A DNA stretch of 37,674 nt from NCBI GenBank assembly GCA_024276195.1, contig JAJRXR010000046.1, positions 1 through 37,674 on the forward strand. The letters are read 5' to 3'. The translations under genes were made by a program, and so were the position numbers. Under the pieces are notes generated by a model. It ran no database searches. It saw only the letters and a program-made list of their open reading frames with translations, and was not told where the DNA came from. This document shows positions 16,814 to 24,641 of the stretch, one piece after another (within the stretch, counting starts at the first letter, position 1; each line of letters begins with the position of its first letter). Source of the DNA: Planctomycetota bacterium. GTDB lineage: Bacteria; Planctomycetota; Phycisphaerae; Phycisphaerales; UBA1924.

Positions 16814-17212
16814 TCAGTCGAACGGGCAGTACTCGGGGTTGTAGTAGCGGTTCTCGTGGTAGTGGTACGCGCCGCCGCCTGGGGGCGGGGTGTCGTAGCC
16901 TCGGGAGTACGAGTCGTAGCTCTCGTTTGAGCGGTGGGCGTAGGCCTCGCGGCGCGAGCGTTCGTCGGCGCGTCGGTTCTGGTCGCCGATGACGGCGCCG
17001 GTGGCTCCGCCCGCGACAGCGCCGATGGCGGCTCCGGCGCCCGCGTTGCCGGTGAGCGAGCCGATGGCCAGCCCGCCGAGCGCGCCAACGGCGGCTCCAC
17101 CCAGGGCGCCCTCGCCCGCGTTGCTGCACCCGACGCTGGAGAGCAGGGCGAGAGCCGCGATGGTTGCGGTCGCGCCGAGACGCACGGTTCGGTTGGTTTT
17201 GAGAGTCATCAT
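16814..17212 (-). CDS. Glycine-zipper lipoprotein
   Basis: This is a 132-residue protein. ATG 17212 (MMTLKTNRTV) is preferred because AGGAG lies six bases upstream; the open frame upstream has no such site. The signal peptide ends in a lipobox (SSVGC), so the protein is probably membrane-anchored through lipid. A long GxxxG-rich run follows (GALGGAAVGALGGLAIG, then GAGAAIGAVAGGATGAVIG), the glycine-zipper arrangement seen in small outer-membrane or stress lipoproteins. The C-terminal half is Tyr/His/Arg-rich (SYDSYSRGYD, YHYHENRYYNPEY). The gene is monocistronic and convergent with the gene ending at 16783. The palindromic AT-rich site at 17295-17337 lies upstream and may control it. Confidence 0.85.
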   Translation of the reverse strand: MMTLKTNRTVRLGATATIAALALLSSVGCSNAGEGALGGAAVGALGGLAIGSLTGNAGAGAAIGAVAGGATGAVIGDQNRRADERSRREAYAHRSNESYDSYSRGYDTPPPGGGAYHYHENRYYNPEYCPFD

Positions 17213-17294
17213 CGGTGTCTCCTTCCAGAACGCCCGCCCCGCGGAGCGTCCGGGGTTTCGTGAACTCCCCAATGTCCTACCGCACATGATTGGC

Positions 17295-17337
17295 GCGGGC
17301 TGACAGGATTATCTGTAAGTATATACTAACAGCCCGC
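17295..17337. promoter_or_regulatory. AT-rich palindrome inside an 8-bp inverted repeat
   Basis: GCGGGCTG (17295-17302) pairs with CAGCCCGC (17330-17337). The 27-base interval is strikingly AT-rich for this genome and contains the perfect 10-bp palindrome AGTATATACT (17318-17327). It lies 83 bp upstream of the glycine-zipper lipoprotein and about 50 bp downstream of the TPR gene. It could be an operator/promoter for the former or a terminator for the latter. Confidence 0.45.
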
Positions 17338-17385
17338 CCCGGTTGTTCCCTGGGGGGGGAGAAAAGTTGGGGATTTTGGGCGGGT

Positions 17386-18474
17386 TCAGCGTTCGGCGGC
17401 CTGGGCGCGGTTGGCGCCGGCGCCGTAGCGACGCAGCAGTTCGACGATCTGCGGCTGCCCGGGCTGGAGCTGGAGCGAGCGCCGGAGGGCGACGACGGCC
17501 TGGCCGAGCGAGGCGGTGTCGCGCTGCTGGGACCAGAGGAACTCGTTGAGCTGGCAGACGGCCACGCCGTTGAGCGCGGGGTAGTGCGACTCGTCCATCG
17601 AGAGGGCCTTCTGGAAGGCTTCGAGCGCGGCGTCATAACGCCGGAGGCGGAACAGGCCCGAGCCCATGCGTTCGTAGGCGATGGCGCTGGGCTCGATGCG
17701 GAGGAGCTGGTCGAGGGTCGCGACCATCTCCGCGTGACGCCTGGCGTGCCCGAGCGAGTCGGCCAGGCTCAGCAGCAGACGCGGGGAGAGGTCCATCAGC
17801 TCGGCGGCCTGCTGGAACTCGATGACGGCCTGCTCGTGCTGGTCGAGCGCGGCGTAGGTGGCGCCGAGGTTCACGCGGGCCTGGCCCGAGTCGGGCGTGA
17901 CGGCGACGGCGCGCTGGGCGTAGGCCAGGGCCTGGGCGGGCTCGCCGACCTGCAGGTAGGCGGTCGCGATGTTCAGGTTGCTCTCGAAATCGCCGGGGCG
18001 GATGGCCAGAGCGCGGAGGTAGGCGCGGATGGACTCGCCCAGGCGGTTCATGAGCTGGAGGACGAGCCCGTGCCCGAACTGCGCGTCAAAGTTGCGGGGT
18101 TCGAGCTGGGCGGCGCGTCCGAAGTTTTTCTCGGCGTCGGGCAGGTTGCCCTGGCGTCGGTGGATATCGCCCGCGCCGATGTAGGCGATGGTCATGGCCG
18201 GGTTGACGGCGATGGCACGCTCGAACTCGCGCAGGGCGGCTTCGAGGTCGCCCTCGTTGATCCGCTGCTGGGCGGTGACGATGGCGCCGTTGGCCTCGGC
18301 CTGGCGCTGGGCGCGAGACTGGTTCTTGACGTTGGTCGAGCTGTTTGGTGATCCGGGTTCGTGCCGGGCGTTGCCCGAGGCGCGGCAGCCGGTCATGGCC
18401 GGGGCGATGGCAAGAGCGATCAGAACGACCGAGAGAGTCAGAGGCAGGGCGCGGTGTGGACGCATCATCGTCAT
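17386..18474 (-). CDS. TPR-repeat lipoprotein
   Basis: This is a 362-residue protein from ATG 18474 (MTMMRPHRALPLTL). The signal peptide ends at a lipobox (APAMTGC), so it should be lipid-anchored in the envelope. At least seven TPR-like 34-residue repeats follow, for example DLEAALREFERAIAVNP, NLPDAEKNFGRAAQLEP, RLGESIRAYLRALAIRP and QHEQAVIEFQQAAELMD. Such proteins act as scaffolds for envelope complexes; partners are unknown. An open frame continues 38 codons upstream without a ribosome site. It is preceded by 217 bp without a gene after nfo, holding only a small CCTCC/GGAGG hairpin (18651-18664) that may end nfo. Confidence 0.88.
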   Translation of the reverse strand: MTMMRPHRALPLTLSVVLIALAIAPAMTGCRASGNARHEPGSPNSSTNVKNQSRAQRQAEANGAIVTAQQRINEGDLEAALREFERAIAVNPAMTIAYIGAGDIHRRQGNLPDAEKNFGRAAQLEPRNFDAQFGHGLVLQLMNRLGESIRAYLRALAIRPGDFESNLNIATAYLQVGEPAQALAYAQRAVAVTPDSGQARVNLGATYAALDQHEQAVIEFQQAAELMDLSPRLLLSLADSLGHARRHAEMVATLDQLLRIEPSAIAYERMGSGLFRLRRYDAALEAFQKALSMDESHYPALNGVAVCQLNEFLWSQQRDTASLGQAVVALRRSLQLQPGQPQIVELLRRYGAGANRAQAAER

Positions 18475-18691
18475 GGTTCCGTCTCTGGCTGGCTCCGAGA
18501 ATGACCTTCGTCCGCCGTCACGAGGCGGATGAGGGGCGCCGACTGTATCCCTTGTCGGCTGAGCAAACGGCGGGGGTGAGGATTTCAACGATTCTGAGAG
18601 GCATTCGGTTCGCGCCGATTCCGTGGATTGTGGCGTCGGCGGCGGCGGCGCCTCCGTTCGGAGGGGCAGGGTCCGGGCGAGGCGGGCTTGC

Positions 18692-19612
18692 CTAAGCCCC
18701 CAGCAGGCCCTTGAGGCGGCGCAGGTTCTGCGCGTCGAACGGGCGACCGTGCTCGTCCTCGCCCTTGGGGGTTTCCAGAATCATCGGTCGATCGGCGAGT
18801 TCCGGGCGGTTGACCACGGCGGCGAAGCCCGAGTCCTTGAGAGCCTGGCGCCTGGGCTTTCCGTCCGGGCCTGGGGGGCGCCCGATCGAGCCCATGCCGA
18901 TGTGCTCGTGGCGGTCCTTGCGCGAATCGAACGGGACCTTGGAGTCGTTGAGGTGGACGACCCGGAGGTTGGTCAAGCCGCAGGTCTGGTCGAAGCGGTC
19001 GAGGGCGGAGCTGGCCGAGGCGCGCGAGGACATGTCGTACCCGCCCGAGTGGGCGTGGCAGGTGTCCAGGCAGAAGGCGACGCGCTCGGGCGCTGGGGAC
19101 TTGTCGAGGATCATCGCGCGAAGCTGTGCGAGCTGCTCGAACGTGCGCCCGAGGTTGGAGCCGGAGCCGACGGTGTTTTCGAGACAGAGGACGACATCCA
19201 TGCCGGCGGTGCGTTTGAGAATTGCTGTGTAGGCCTTGGCGATGCGGGCCAGGCCCCGGGGCTCGGTCGAGGTGGTGTAGGCGCCGGGGTGGTGTACGAG
19301 GTGCGGGATCGAGAGCGTTGCGCACCGTTCGATTTCGACGGTCATCAGGTCCACGCTCTTGGCCCAGAGTTCATCGTTCGGGCTGGCGAGGTTGATGAGA
19401 TAGCTCGCGTGGGACACCGCGCGGCTTTGCCACCCGAGGCGCTTGAGCTCGGTGAGCCAGTCATTGACGGCGGTGGGGTCGAGTGGGCGGACTCTCCATT
19501 GCTGCTGGTTTTTGGTGAAGACCTGGACGGTGTCGAGCTTGAGCGATTCGGCTTTGATCAGGGCGTTGACCATGGCGCCGGCGATGGAGAGGTGTGATCC
19601 GAACAGGGGCAT
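18692..19612 (-). CDS. nfo: Endonuclease IV (AP endonuclease)
   Basis: This 306-residue TIM-barrel enzyme incises DNA 5' to abasic sites in base-excision repair. It starts MPLFGSHLSIAG, the usual Nfo beginning (GxHxS). The zinc-ligand motifs are all there: HASYLINLASP, HHPGAY, CLENT, CLDTCHAHSGGYD, HLNDSKVPFDSRKDRHEHIG and MILETPKG. It looks complete and active. I place the start at ATG 19612; the long open frame upstream is antisense to the LON-like gene. It is divergent from that gene, with about 93 bp between, and is probably transcribed alone. Confidence 0.95.
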   Translation of the reverse strand: MPLFGSHLSIAGAMVNALIKAESLKLDTVQVFTKNQQQWRVRPLDPTAVNDWLTELKRLGWQSRAVSHASYLINLASPNDELWAKSVDLMTVEIERCATLSIPHLVHHPGAYTTSTEPRGLARIAKAYTAILKRTAGMDVVLCLENTVGSGSNLGRTFEQLAQLRAMILDKSPAPERVAFCLDTCHAHSGGYDMSSRASASSALDRFDQTCGLTNLRVVHLNDSKVPFDSRKDRHEHIGMGSIGRPPGPDGKPRRQALKDSGFAAVVNRPELADRPMILETPKGEDEHGRPFDAQNLRRLKGLLGA

Positions 19613-19705
19613 GGGCGGAGCGTAGCGACGCAGGAAGAGTGGGGGATGGGCGGGGGGTTGGGAGTTGGGGCGGATGGGGGTAGGCTTGGCGGGGAAGGAG
19701 GCGCG

Positions 19706-20419
19706 GTGTCCGAGGAGCATTCCATCCGAGTGAACTTTGGGTCGTGGATGGCGCTGTTCCCGCTGGACCGGGTGGTGCTGCTGCCGCAGCAGGTGATGCC
19801 GGTGCATATTTTTGAGCCCAGGTATGTGCAGATGGTGACGCACGCGCTCGACGCGTCGGGGCAGATCGCGATGGGGGTGTTCGCGGGTGATCGGTGGAAG
19901 CGGGAGTACCACGGTGCGCCGCCCGTGCGTCCGGCGGCGTGCATCGGGCAGATCGTCCAGCACGAGCGGATGAGCGACGGGCGGTACAACATTCTGCTCC
20001 AGGGTGTGTGCCGGGCGCGGATCGCCGGCGAGCGGGCGCCCGACGAGGAGCATGAGTACCGCAGCGCACGCCTCGAGCCGATCGAATCGCGCAGCGACGA
20101 GGTCATCGACGAGGGGCTCGAGCGTTTGCGCGAGTGGATCGAGCGGGCGATCACGCGCGGGGCGCTGCGCCGGGTCGCGGTGGGCGAGCAGGTGGTGGAG
20201 TATCTGCGGAACGAGGACGTGCCGACGGCGGTGGTGATGGAACTGGTGTCGTTCGCGATGATTACGGAGCCCGGGGCGCGGTACGGGCTGCTGGCCGAGG
20301 GGGATGCAGTTGAGCGCGGGCGGCTGCTGCGCGAGGGGCTCGAGCGGCTGGGGGTGCTGATCCGACTGGCAGAGGCGCAGGCGCCGGAGTCGTGGCCGAA
20401 GGGGATGAGTTGGAACTAG
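19706..20419 (+). CDS. Stand-alone LON N-terminal (substrate-binding) domain protein
   Basis: This 237-residue protein starts at GTG 19706 behind GGAAGGAG. It matches the N-terminal domain of Lon without ATPase or protease domains. The domain start is ALFPLDRVVLLPQQVMPVHIFEPRY, present here in two adjoining pieces, ALFPLDRVVLLPQQ and MPVHIFEPRYVQMV. GRYNILLQGVCRARI and a helical C-terminal part follow. Such proteins are common and are thought to bind unfolded or specific proteins; the exact role is unknown. GG-TAGGCT at 19679-19686 may be a -10 element. It ends in TAG two bases before the heptamer mosaic element that separates it from queF. Confidence 0.88.
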   Translation: MSEEHSIRVNFGSWMALFPLDRVVLLPQQVMPVHIFEPRYVQMVTHALDASGQIAMGVFAGDRWKREYHGAPPVRPAACIGQIVQHERMSDGRYNILLQGVCRARIAGERAPDEEHEYRSARLEPIESRSDEVIDEGLERLREWIERAITRGALRRVAVGEQVVEYLRNEDVPTAVVMELVSFAMITEPGARYGLLAEGDAVERGRLLREGLERLGVLIRLAEAQAPESWPKGMSWN

Positions 20420-20421
20420 GA

Positions 20422-20572
20422 GGTGAGTGGTGAGTGGTGAGATGGCTTTCGGAGGCGAGGGCTTCCAGCCCTCCGCGCCCCCGGTAGAGCCGGTTTCCAA
20501 CCGGCAACCGGCAATGGGCAATGGGCAATGGGATTGAATCCCCACTGACCATCTCACCACTCACCACTCACC
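20422..20572. repeat. 151-bp heptamer mosaic element with 24-bp inverted ends
   Basis: The ends 20422-20445 and 20549-20572 are perfect inverted copies, each built of GGTGAGT-type heptamers repeated about three times. Inside are two hairpins with the same TCC loop: GAGGGCT-TCC-AGCCCTC (20457-20473) and GCCGGTT-TCC-AACCGGC (20489-20505). A heptamer tract follows, AACCGGC twice then AATGGGC two to three times (about 20499-20533). Bases 20450-20473 recur exactly, inverted, at 34087-34110. No target-site duplication and no coding are visible. It resembles short tandem heptamer families plus REP-type palindromes. It lies between the LON-like gene and queF, 14 bp before the queF ATG. Confidence 0.85.
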
Positions 20573-20586
20573 CCCTACCATCCCCG

Positions 20587-20970
20587 ATGCCAGATCCCTC
20601 GCTGCTTGAGACGTTCCCGTCGCCGACCGAGTCAGCGTTTGTGGTCGAGCATGTGAACGAGGAGTTCACGAGCGTCTGCCCGGTGACGGGGCACCCGGAC
20701 TTCGGGACGGTGACGGTGCGGTTCCAGCCGGCGGCTGCGAGCGCGGGCGGGACGTGCGTCGAGCTCAAGAGCCTCAAGCTGTACTTCCAGAGCTTCCGGA
20801 GCGAGGGGATTTTTTACGAGGCGGTGACCAACGAGGTCCGCGATGATCTTGTCGCGTGCATGAAGCCGGTGTGGCTGCAGGTCATCACGGACTGGCGCGG
20901 GCGCGGCGGGATCCGGTCGGTGATCCGTGCGGACCACGGGGATGTGCCGGCGCATTGCCTGGGGAGGTAA
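20587..20970 (+). CDS. queF: NADPH-dependent 7-cyano-7-deazaguanine reductase QueF
   Basis: This 127-residue protein of the short (unimodular) QueF type reduces preQ0 to preQ1 for queuosine in tRNA. The catalytic Cys31 lies in EEFTSVCPVTG and Asp38 in HPDFG; the seven-residue spacing equals that of B. subtilis Cys55/Asp62. The NADPH/family motif is ELKSLKLYFQSFRSEG. The start is ATG 20587 (MPDPSLLETF). A longer frame reaches into the mosaic repeat and is not credible. No preQ1 riboswitch can be recognised upstream, where the repeat element sits instead. The next gene starts 3 bp after its stop. Other que genes are not in the window. Confidence 0.93.
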   Translation: MPDPSLLETFPSPTESAFVVEHVNEEFTSVCPVTGHPDFGTVTVRFQPAAASAGGTCVELKSLKLYFQSFRSEGIFYEAVTNEVRDDLVACMKPVWLQVITDWRGRGGIRSVIRADHGDVPAHCLGR

Positions 20971-20973
20971 GCG

Positions 20974-21999
20974 ATGCGGTTTGTGATCGTGACGGGTCTG
21001 GCGGTGCTGATTCTGTGCGGGCATGTAGCTGTGGCGGCAGGTCGGGAGCCGGGGAACGTGCCGATCGCGCCCGAGCGGCGCAACGCCGCGATCCGGTATG
21101 CCATGCTCTGGGCGCAGATGCCAGACGAGCTCAAGACGCTCGGGCGGGAACTGCCTCGGGTGGAGGAGATGGAGTCGGACTGGTCGCCGGACGAGCAGTC
21201 ACGGGTAACGCTTGAGACGTCCGGGTGGTTGCTGGACGAGATCAGCACCATCACCGAACTTGATCTGTGCGATTTCGAGTTGTCTTATGAACTCGGCGTT
21301 TCGATGACGCTGGACCACATGCACCTGATGGTCATGACGTATCGTCTGCTGCTCGCCGATTCTCGCCGCCTGGTGGCGGCGGGGCAGCCGGATCTGGCGG
21401 CGACGCGGTTGGCGGCGTTGATCGGGATGTCACGCCACCTGTCGATGGATCTCACGCACGTCTCGACACGGGTCGCGGCGGAGGCGGGAGGGACCGCGAG
21501 CCGTCACGCGATTGCTCTCGTGAAGGGTGACAATCTCTCGCCAGACGCGCTCGATCTGCTGCGATCGGCGGTCGCTCGTTTCGACGCGAGCGACCCGTTC
21601 CACGCACGGGCCGCGACGCTCGCGACGGTGGAGTACGGGATCGCCAACTCGGCGTTGGACCTTCGCCACGCCAAGCTCAAACGGATAGGGCGACACGGCG
21701 AGTTCGTTGGCATCGAGCACATCGAGACACCCACGCCCGTGACGACGGACGAGCAGCGAGAGTGGGTCGAGTCGGAGATGGAGCGTTGCCGCGCGTGGGC
21801 GGGGGACGTGATCGCGGCGATGGACGACCCCGACAGCCCCGACGCCCGCCTGCGCGAGATAACGAGGCGCTCTCGTGAGGGTGAGTACGGTTCGCTGGCC
21901 GAGGCTGGGCTCTCGTACTCGGTGCTGCCCGTGTGGAAGGCTGAGTCGGAGGCGTGGGCGTCCCTGGAGGATCTGGCTCACCTTCTGGACGACAAATAG
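20974..21999 (+). CDS. Secreted protein of unknown function
   Basis: This 341-residue protein starts at ATG 20974 behind GGGGAGGTAA and is coupled to queF. The signal peptide is MRFVIVTGLAVLILCGHVAVAAG. The mature part is mostly helical, with no known motif. Two Asp/Glu-rich C-terminal helices (EQREWVESEMERCRAWAGDV) and a VARFDASDPFHARAA segment stand out. It ends in TAG, and the next gene's ATG is 29 bp later. Placement behind queF is probably incidental. Confidence 0.78.
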   Translation: MRFVIVTGLAVLILCGHVAVAAGREPGNVPIAPERRNAAIRYAMLWAQMPDELKTLGRELPRVEEMESDWSPDEQSRVTLETSGWLLDEISTITELDLCDFELSYELGVSMTLDHMHLMVMTYRLLLADSRRLVAAGQPDLAATRLAALIGMSRHLSMDLTHVSTRVAAEAGGTASRHAIALVKGDNLSPDALDLLRSAVARFDASDPFHARAATLATVEYGIANSALDLRHAKLKRIGRHGEFVGIEHIETPTPVTTDEQREWVESEMERCRAWAGDVIAAMDDPDSPDARLREITRRSREGEYGSLAEAGLSYSVLPVWKAESEAWASLEDLAHLLDDK

Positions 22000-22028
22000 T
22001 GGTGTCCGGGCGACGCCTACCCTTTCCG

Positions 22029-23033
22029 ATGCCAACCACGTCTGATACCGCGCGTCGTTTTATTGCCGACATGACCCCCGCCGAGCGGATCGAGGGGGCG
22101 TTCTCGATCGCCAACACGCAGATCGGGACCAAGAAGAACGGCGAGCCGTACCTCCGGTGCCTCATCGGCGACAAGACCGGGCAGGTGCCCGGGCGCAAGT
22201 GGACGGTCGATGAGAACCTGGTCCGGCGGCTGCCCAGCGACGGGTTCATCTGGCTCGAGGGCGAGACGCAGGCATACCAGGGCGAGCTGCAGATCATCGT
22301 CCACAACATCACGCCGCTGGATCCTTCGCCCGAGCAGATGCGCGAGCTGCTGCCCGCGTCCAAGCGAGACCCGAAGGAGATGTTCAGCGAGATCGTGGCG
22401 CTGCTCGCTACGCTCGAGCATCCGGCGATGAAGGCGCTGGCGCAGGTGTATCTCGACGACGAGTTCCTGATGGACCAGTTCCGCACCGCGCCCGCGGCCA
22501 AGACCATGCACCATGCTTATCTGGGCGGCCTGTGCGAGCACACGCTCAACCTGCTGAACCTGGGCAATGCCATCTGCCCGATGTACCCGAAGATCAGCCG
22601 CGACCTGGTGATGGTCGGCCTGTTCCTGCACGACCTGGGCAAGACGCGGGAGCTGGTCTTCGACCGCGGCTTCGCGTACTCGGACCGGGGCGAGCTGATC
22701 GGGCACATCGTCGAGGGCGCGATCATGCTCCACGACAAGGCCCAGCTGATGATGCGCGACAGCGGGCAGCGACTGCCCGGGGGGACGCTGACGGTGCTGC
22801 AGCACATCATCCTGTCGCACCACGGTCTGCCCGAGTACGGCGCCGCGAAGATCCCGTCCACGCCCGAGGCGATCTTCGTCTCGATGCTCGACAACCTCGA
22901 CGCAAAGACGGCCATCGCCCTCGACGCCGCCCGCCCCGACCGCGCCAGCGGCATGGACCTGGGCGGGAACTTCACCGAACGCCAGTGGGCCCTGGGAACA
23001 AAGCTGTACAAGCCGGACCCGCTGGCGGAATAA
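22029..23033 (+). CDS. HD-domain 3'-5' exonuclease, YhaM-like
   Basis: This 334-residue protein has an N-terminal OB-fold-like segment (about 20-100: IANTQIGTKKNGEPYLRCLIGDKTG split over strands, then LEGETQAYQGELQIIV). An HD domain follows, with His161-His162 (MHHAYLGG), His171 (CEHTL), the signature His201-Asp202 (FLHDLGK), then HIVEGA, LSHHG and MLDNLDAKT. This order is that of YhaM/CBF1-type 3'-to-5' exoribonucleases, which trim RNA or single-stranded DNA using metal. The length fits. I chose ATG 22029; the open frame upstream overlaps the previous gene. It is perhaps the last gene of the queF transcript. Confidence 0.9.
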   Translation: MPTTSDTARRFIADMTPAERIEGAFSIANTQIGTKKNGEPYLRCLIGDKTGQVPGRKWTVDENLVRRLPSDGFIWLEGETQAYQGELQIIVHNITPLDPSPEQMRELLPASKRDPKEMFSEIVALLATLEHPAMKALAQVYLDDEFLMDQFRTAPAAKTMHHAYLGGLCEHTLNLLNLGNAICPMYPKISRDLVMVGLFLHDLGKTRELVFDRGFAYSDRGELIGHIVEGAIMLHDKAQLMMRDSGQRLPGGTLTVLQHIILSHHGLPEYGAAKIPSTPEAIFVSMLDNLDAKTAIALDAARPDRASGMDLGGNFTERQWALGTKLYKPDPLAE

Positions 23034-23049
23034 AGCTCGGGCGCCGGGG

Positions 23050-23077
23050 TTGACACGGGCACGAGGGCGGCAATGAT
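23050..23077 (+). promoter_or_regulatory. Candidate sigma-70 promoter
   Basis: A perfect TTGACA (23050-23055) is followed after 16 bases by AATGAT (23072-23077, four of six to consensus). It would start transcription near 23084, in front of the 34-codon reading frame and the small gene at 23294. Confidence 0.4.
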
Positions 23078-23096
23078 CGTCCCCGGAGACCCACCG

Positions 23097-23201
23097 ATGC
23101 GCGCGATGAAGCACACATCCAGACTGCTGTTTGCCCGAGATCTCGGGTGGGCGGTCGGTGTGCTGCGTCCGAGCCAGGGCAGCGCCAGCGAAGCCGCCTA
23201 G
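23097..23201 (+). CDS. Possible 34-residue leader ORF
   Basis: ATG 23097 follows GGAGACCCACCG (ribosome-site spacing eight) and directly follows the candidate promoter. The frame runs MRAMKHTSRLLFARDLG... and ends ...GSASEAA at TAG 23199-23201. It has no homolog I recognise and no signal or membrane segment. It may be a leader peptide, a tiny gene or chance. The following 92 bp to the next gene hold a pyrimidine-rich tract and nothing else clear. Confidence 0.3.
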   Translation: MRAMKHTSRLLFARDLGWAVGVLRPSQGSASEAA

Positions 23202-23293
23202 ACCCGCTGGGTTCCCTTTCTCTCAATCCAATCGAATCGTTGTTTTGCTTGTCCTGTGCGCGCCGCATCCCGGCGTCTGCGGAGGGAGTTGTC

Positions 23294-23650
23294 ATGAACC
23301 AGATCATCGACATCATGGCGGTGCGTCGTCTGGCGCCGGAGGACGTGCTTGTGGGCGCGTACGTCGTGGCGCTGTTTGAGGTGTACGAGATGTTCTCGCG
23401 CGCCGAGGACACCGCCGGCGAGATCACGGTGCGCCGGATCGAGATGACGGCGTCGGACGAGGTCCGGGTGCTGCGGGTGGTGGGTGTGTTCCTGCCGTTC
23501 GTGTTCGTGCGCGACGCGCTGGGCGACCACACCACGCTGGACATGCGCCGGGTGCGTCTGGGCGAGGTGCCGTGCGAGCTGGGTCGGTTCGTGCGCAAGC
23601 GCCTCCGGGGCGACAAGCGCCGGGCGGAACGGCGCGAGAAATCGGGCTGA
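23294..23650 (+). CDS. Small unknown protein
   Basis: This is a 118-residue protein from ATG 23294, with GGAGGG just upstream. An in-frame start at 23147 would run through a segment with non-coding composition. The N-terminus (MNQIIDIMAVRRLAPEDVLVG) leads to a mixed strand/helix core with hydrophobic LRVVGVFLPFVFVRDALG. The C-terminal 25 residues are strongly basic (FVRKRLRGDKRRAERREK), suggesting contact with nucleic acid or phospholipid. I recognise no family. A good intrinsic terminator follows 20 bp later, so it is probably monocistronic. Confidence 0.7.
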   Translation: MNQIIDIMAVRRLAPEDVLVGAYVVALFEVYEMFSRAEDTAGEITVRRIEMTASDEVRVLRVVGVFLPFVFVRDALGDHTTLDMRRVRLGEVPCELGRFVRKRLRGDKRRAERREKSG

Positions 23651-23670
23651 GCCCGGCTGAGGTTCTTGAG

Positions 23671-23700
23671 CGGGCGGGGCGAGGGCTCCGCCCGTTTTTT
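23671..23700 (+). terminator. Rho-independent terminator
   Basis: CGGGCGG (23671-23677) pairs with CCGCCCG (23688-23694) and is followed by six T (23695-23700). It ends the small gene at 23650. The last Ts overlap the TAA stop of the convergent SDR gene. Confidence 0.85.
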
Positions 23701-24481
23701 ACGGATACTCCTGCCTCGTCGGCCTGATGAGCAGGTCGTTGATGTGGACGTGCGCCGGCTGGCTTGTGACGAAGACGACGGCTCGCGCTACGTCCTCGGG
23801 CTCCAGGACCGGGCCGATGCGTTCGACGATGGTCTCGAACCACTCGGGCTTGTAGCCGGCGACCTCCTGGAACTCGGAGCGGACGAAGCCGGGCTCGATG
23901 AGCGTGACGCGGACGCCCTTGGGGGCGACCTCGCGTCGCAGGGCCTCGGCCAGTGAGTTGACGGCGAACTTGGTCGAGCCGTACATCGAGCTGAACGGGC
24001 TGATGTGCCTGCCGACGTTGGAGCCGATGACGACGATGTCGCGCCGGCGGTCGCGCCAGTCGGAGTCGCCAATATCGCTGAGCATGCGCCGGGCGGCGGA
24101 GCGCATGAGATGGGCGGCGCCGAGGAGGTTGACGCGGACCATCTCCTCCCACTGCGCAGGGTCAGAGGTGAGCACCGACCCGTCGAGCCCGCGTCCGGCG
24201 TTGACCACGACCAGGTCCGCCTCACGCCCGAAATGGTCCAGGGCGCGGTTGAGGACACTCTCGACGGTGTGCGGGTCGGCGGCGTCGCCCGGGCAGTGCA
24301 GGGCGAGGTCGCCGTTGACGTTCTGGTTGATCTCGTTGGTGATGGCCGTCAGGCGGTCCTCGCGTCGGGCGTTGAGGACGACGCGGGCGCCGAGGGTGGA
24401 CAGCGAGCGGGCGATGGATTCGCCGATGCCAGCGCTGGCGCCGGTGACGACGGCGATGCGGTTGGAGAGGTCGGTGTTCAT
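23699..24481 (-). CDS. SDR-family oxidoreductase
   Basis: This 260-residue short-chain dehydrogenase/reductase is read from ATG 24481 (MNTDLSNRIAVVTG). Cofactor motif TGASAGIG lies at about 14-21, then NAGRG, VIGSNVGRH with the catalytic Ser, and YGSTK (Tyr and Lys present), followed by EALRREVAPKGVRVTLIEPG. An Arg at ARRED suggests NADP preference. It should be an active reductase; the substrate is unknown. A GTG at 24487 would add two residues. It diverges from the HPPD gene with about 160 bp between and is convergent with the small gene ending at 23650. Confidence 0.9.
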   Translation of the reverse strand: MNTDLSNRIAVVTGASAGIGESIARSLSTLGARVVLNARREDRLTAITNEINQNVNGDLALHCPGDAADPHTVESVLNRALDHFGREADLVVVNAGRGLDGSVLTSDPAQWEEMVRVNLLGAAHLMRSAARRMLSDIGDSDWRDRRRDIVVIGSNVGRHISPFSSMYGSTKFAVNSLAEALRREVAPKGVRVTLIEPGFVRSEFQEVAGYKPEWFETIVERIGPVLEPEDVARAVVFVTSQPAHVHINDLLIRPTRQEYP

Positions 24482-24541
24482 GCGCACAGGGTAGGGCGGC
24501 GCACGATCGCCCCAGGGGGGCGGATCCCCGGGGATTGGCGG

Positions 24542-24570
24542 TTCCGATTCGGGTGGCTTGGCCCTAGAAT
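24542..24570 (+). promoter_or_regulatory. Possible HPPD promoter
   Basis: TAGAAT (24565-24570) is a good -10 hexamer; TTCCGA (24542-24547) at a 17-base distance is a weak -35. The site is 71 bases before the HPPD ATG and the only candidate in the gap. Confidence 0.35.
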
Positions 24571-24641
24571 GGGGCTACGGGACCTGGGCTCCCTCGGCGT
24601 TTCGCCGCCCTCACCGCCCAAGACATCGGAGCCTTGACATC

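Noticed and set aside
18692-20560. 622-codon frame for endonuclease IV
   Set aside because: The N-terminal half is antisense to the LON-like gene; MPLFGSHLS at 19612 is the family start.
20422-20572. CRISPR array or insertion sequence
   Set aside because: Units are 7 bp, not spaced repeats, and there is no transposase frame; a mosaic repeat element fits better.
20521-20586. preQ1 riboswitch or longer N-terminus for queF
   Set aside because: No preQ1 aptamer pattern is visible; the upstream bases belong to the heptamer element.
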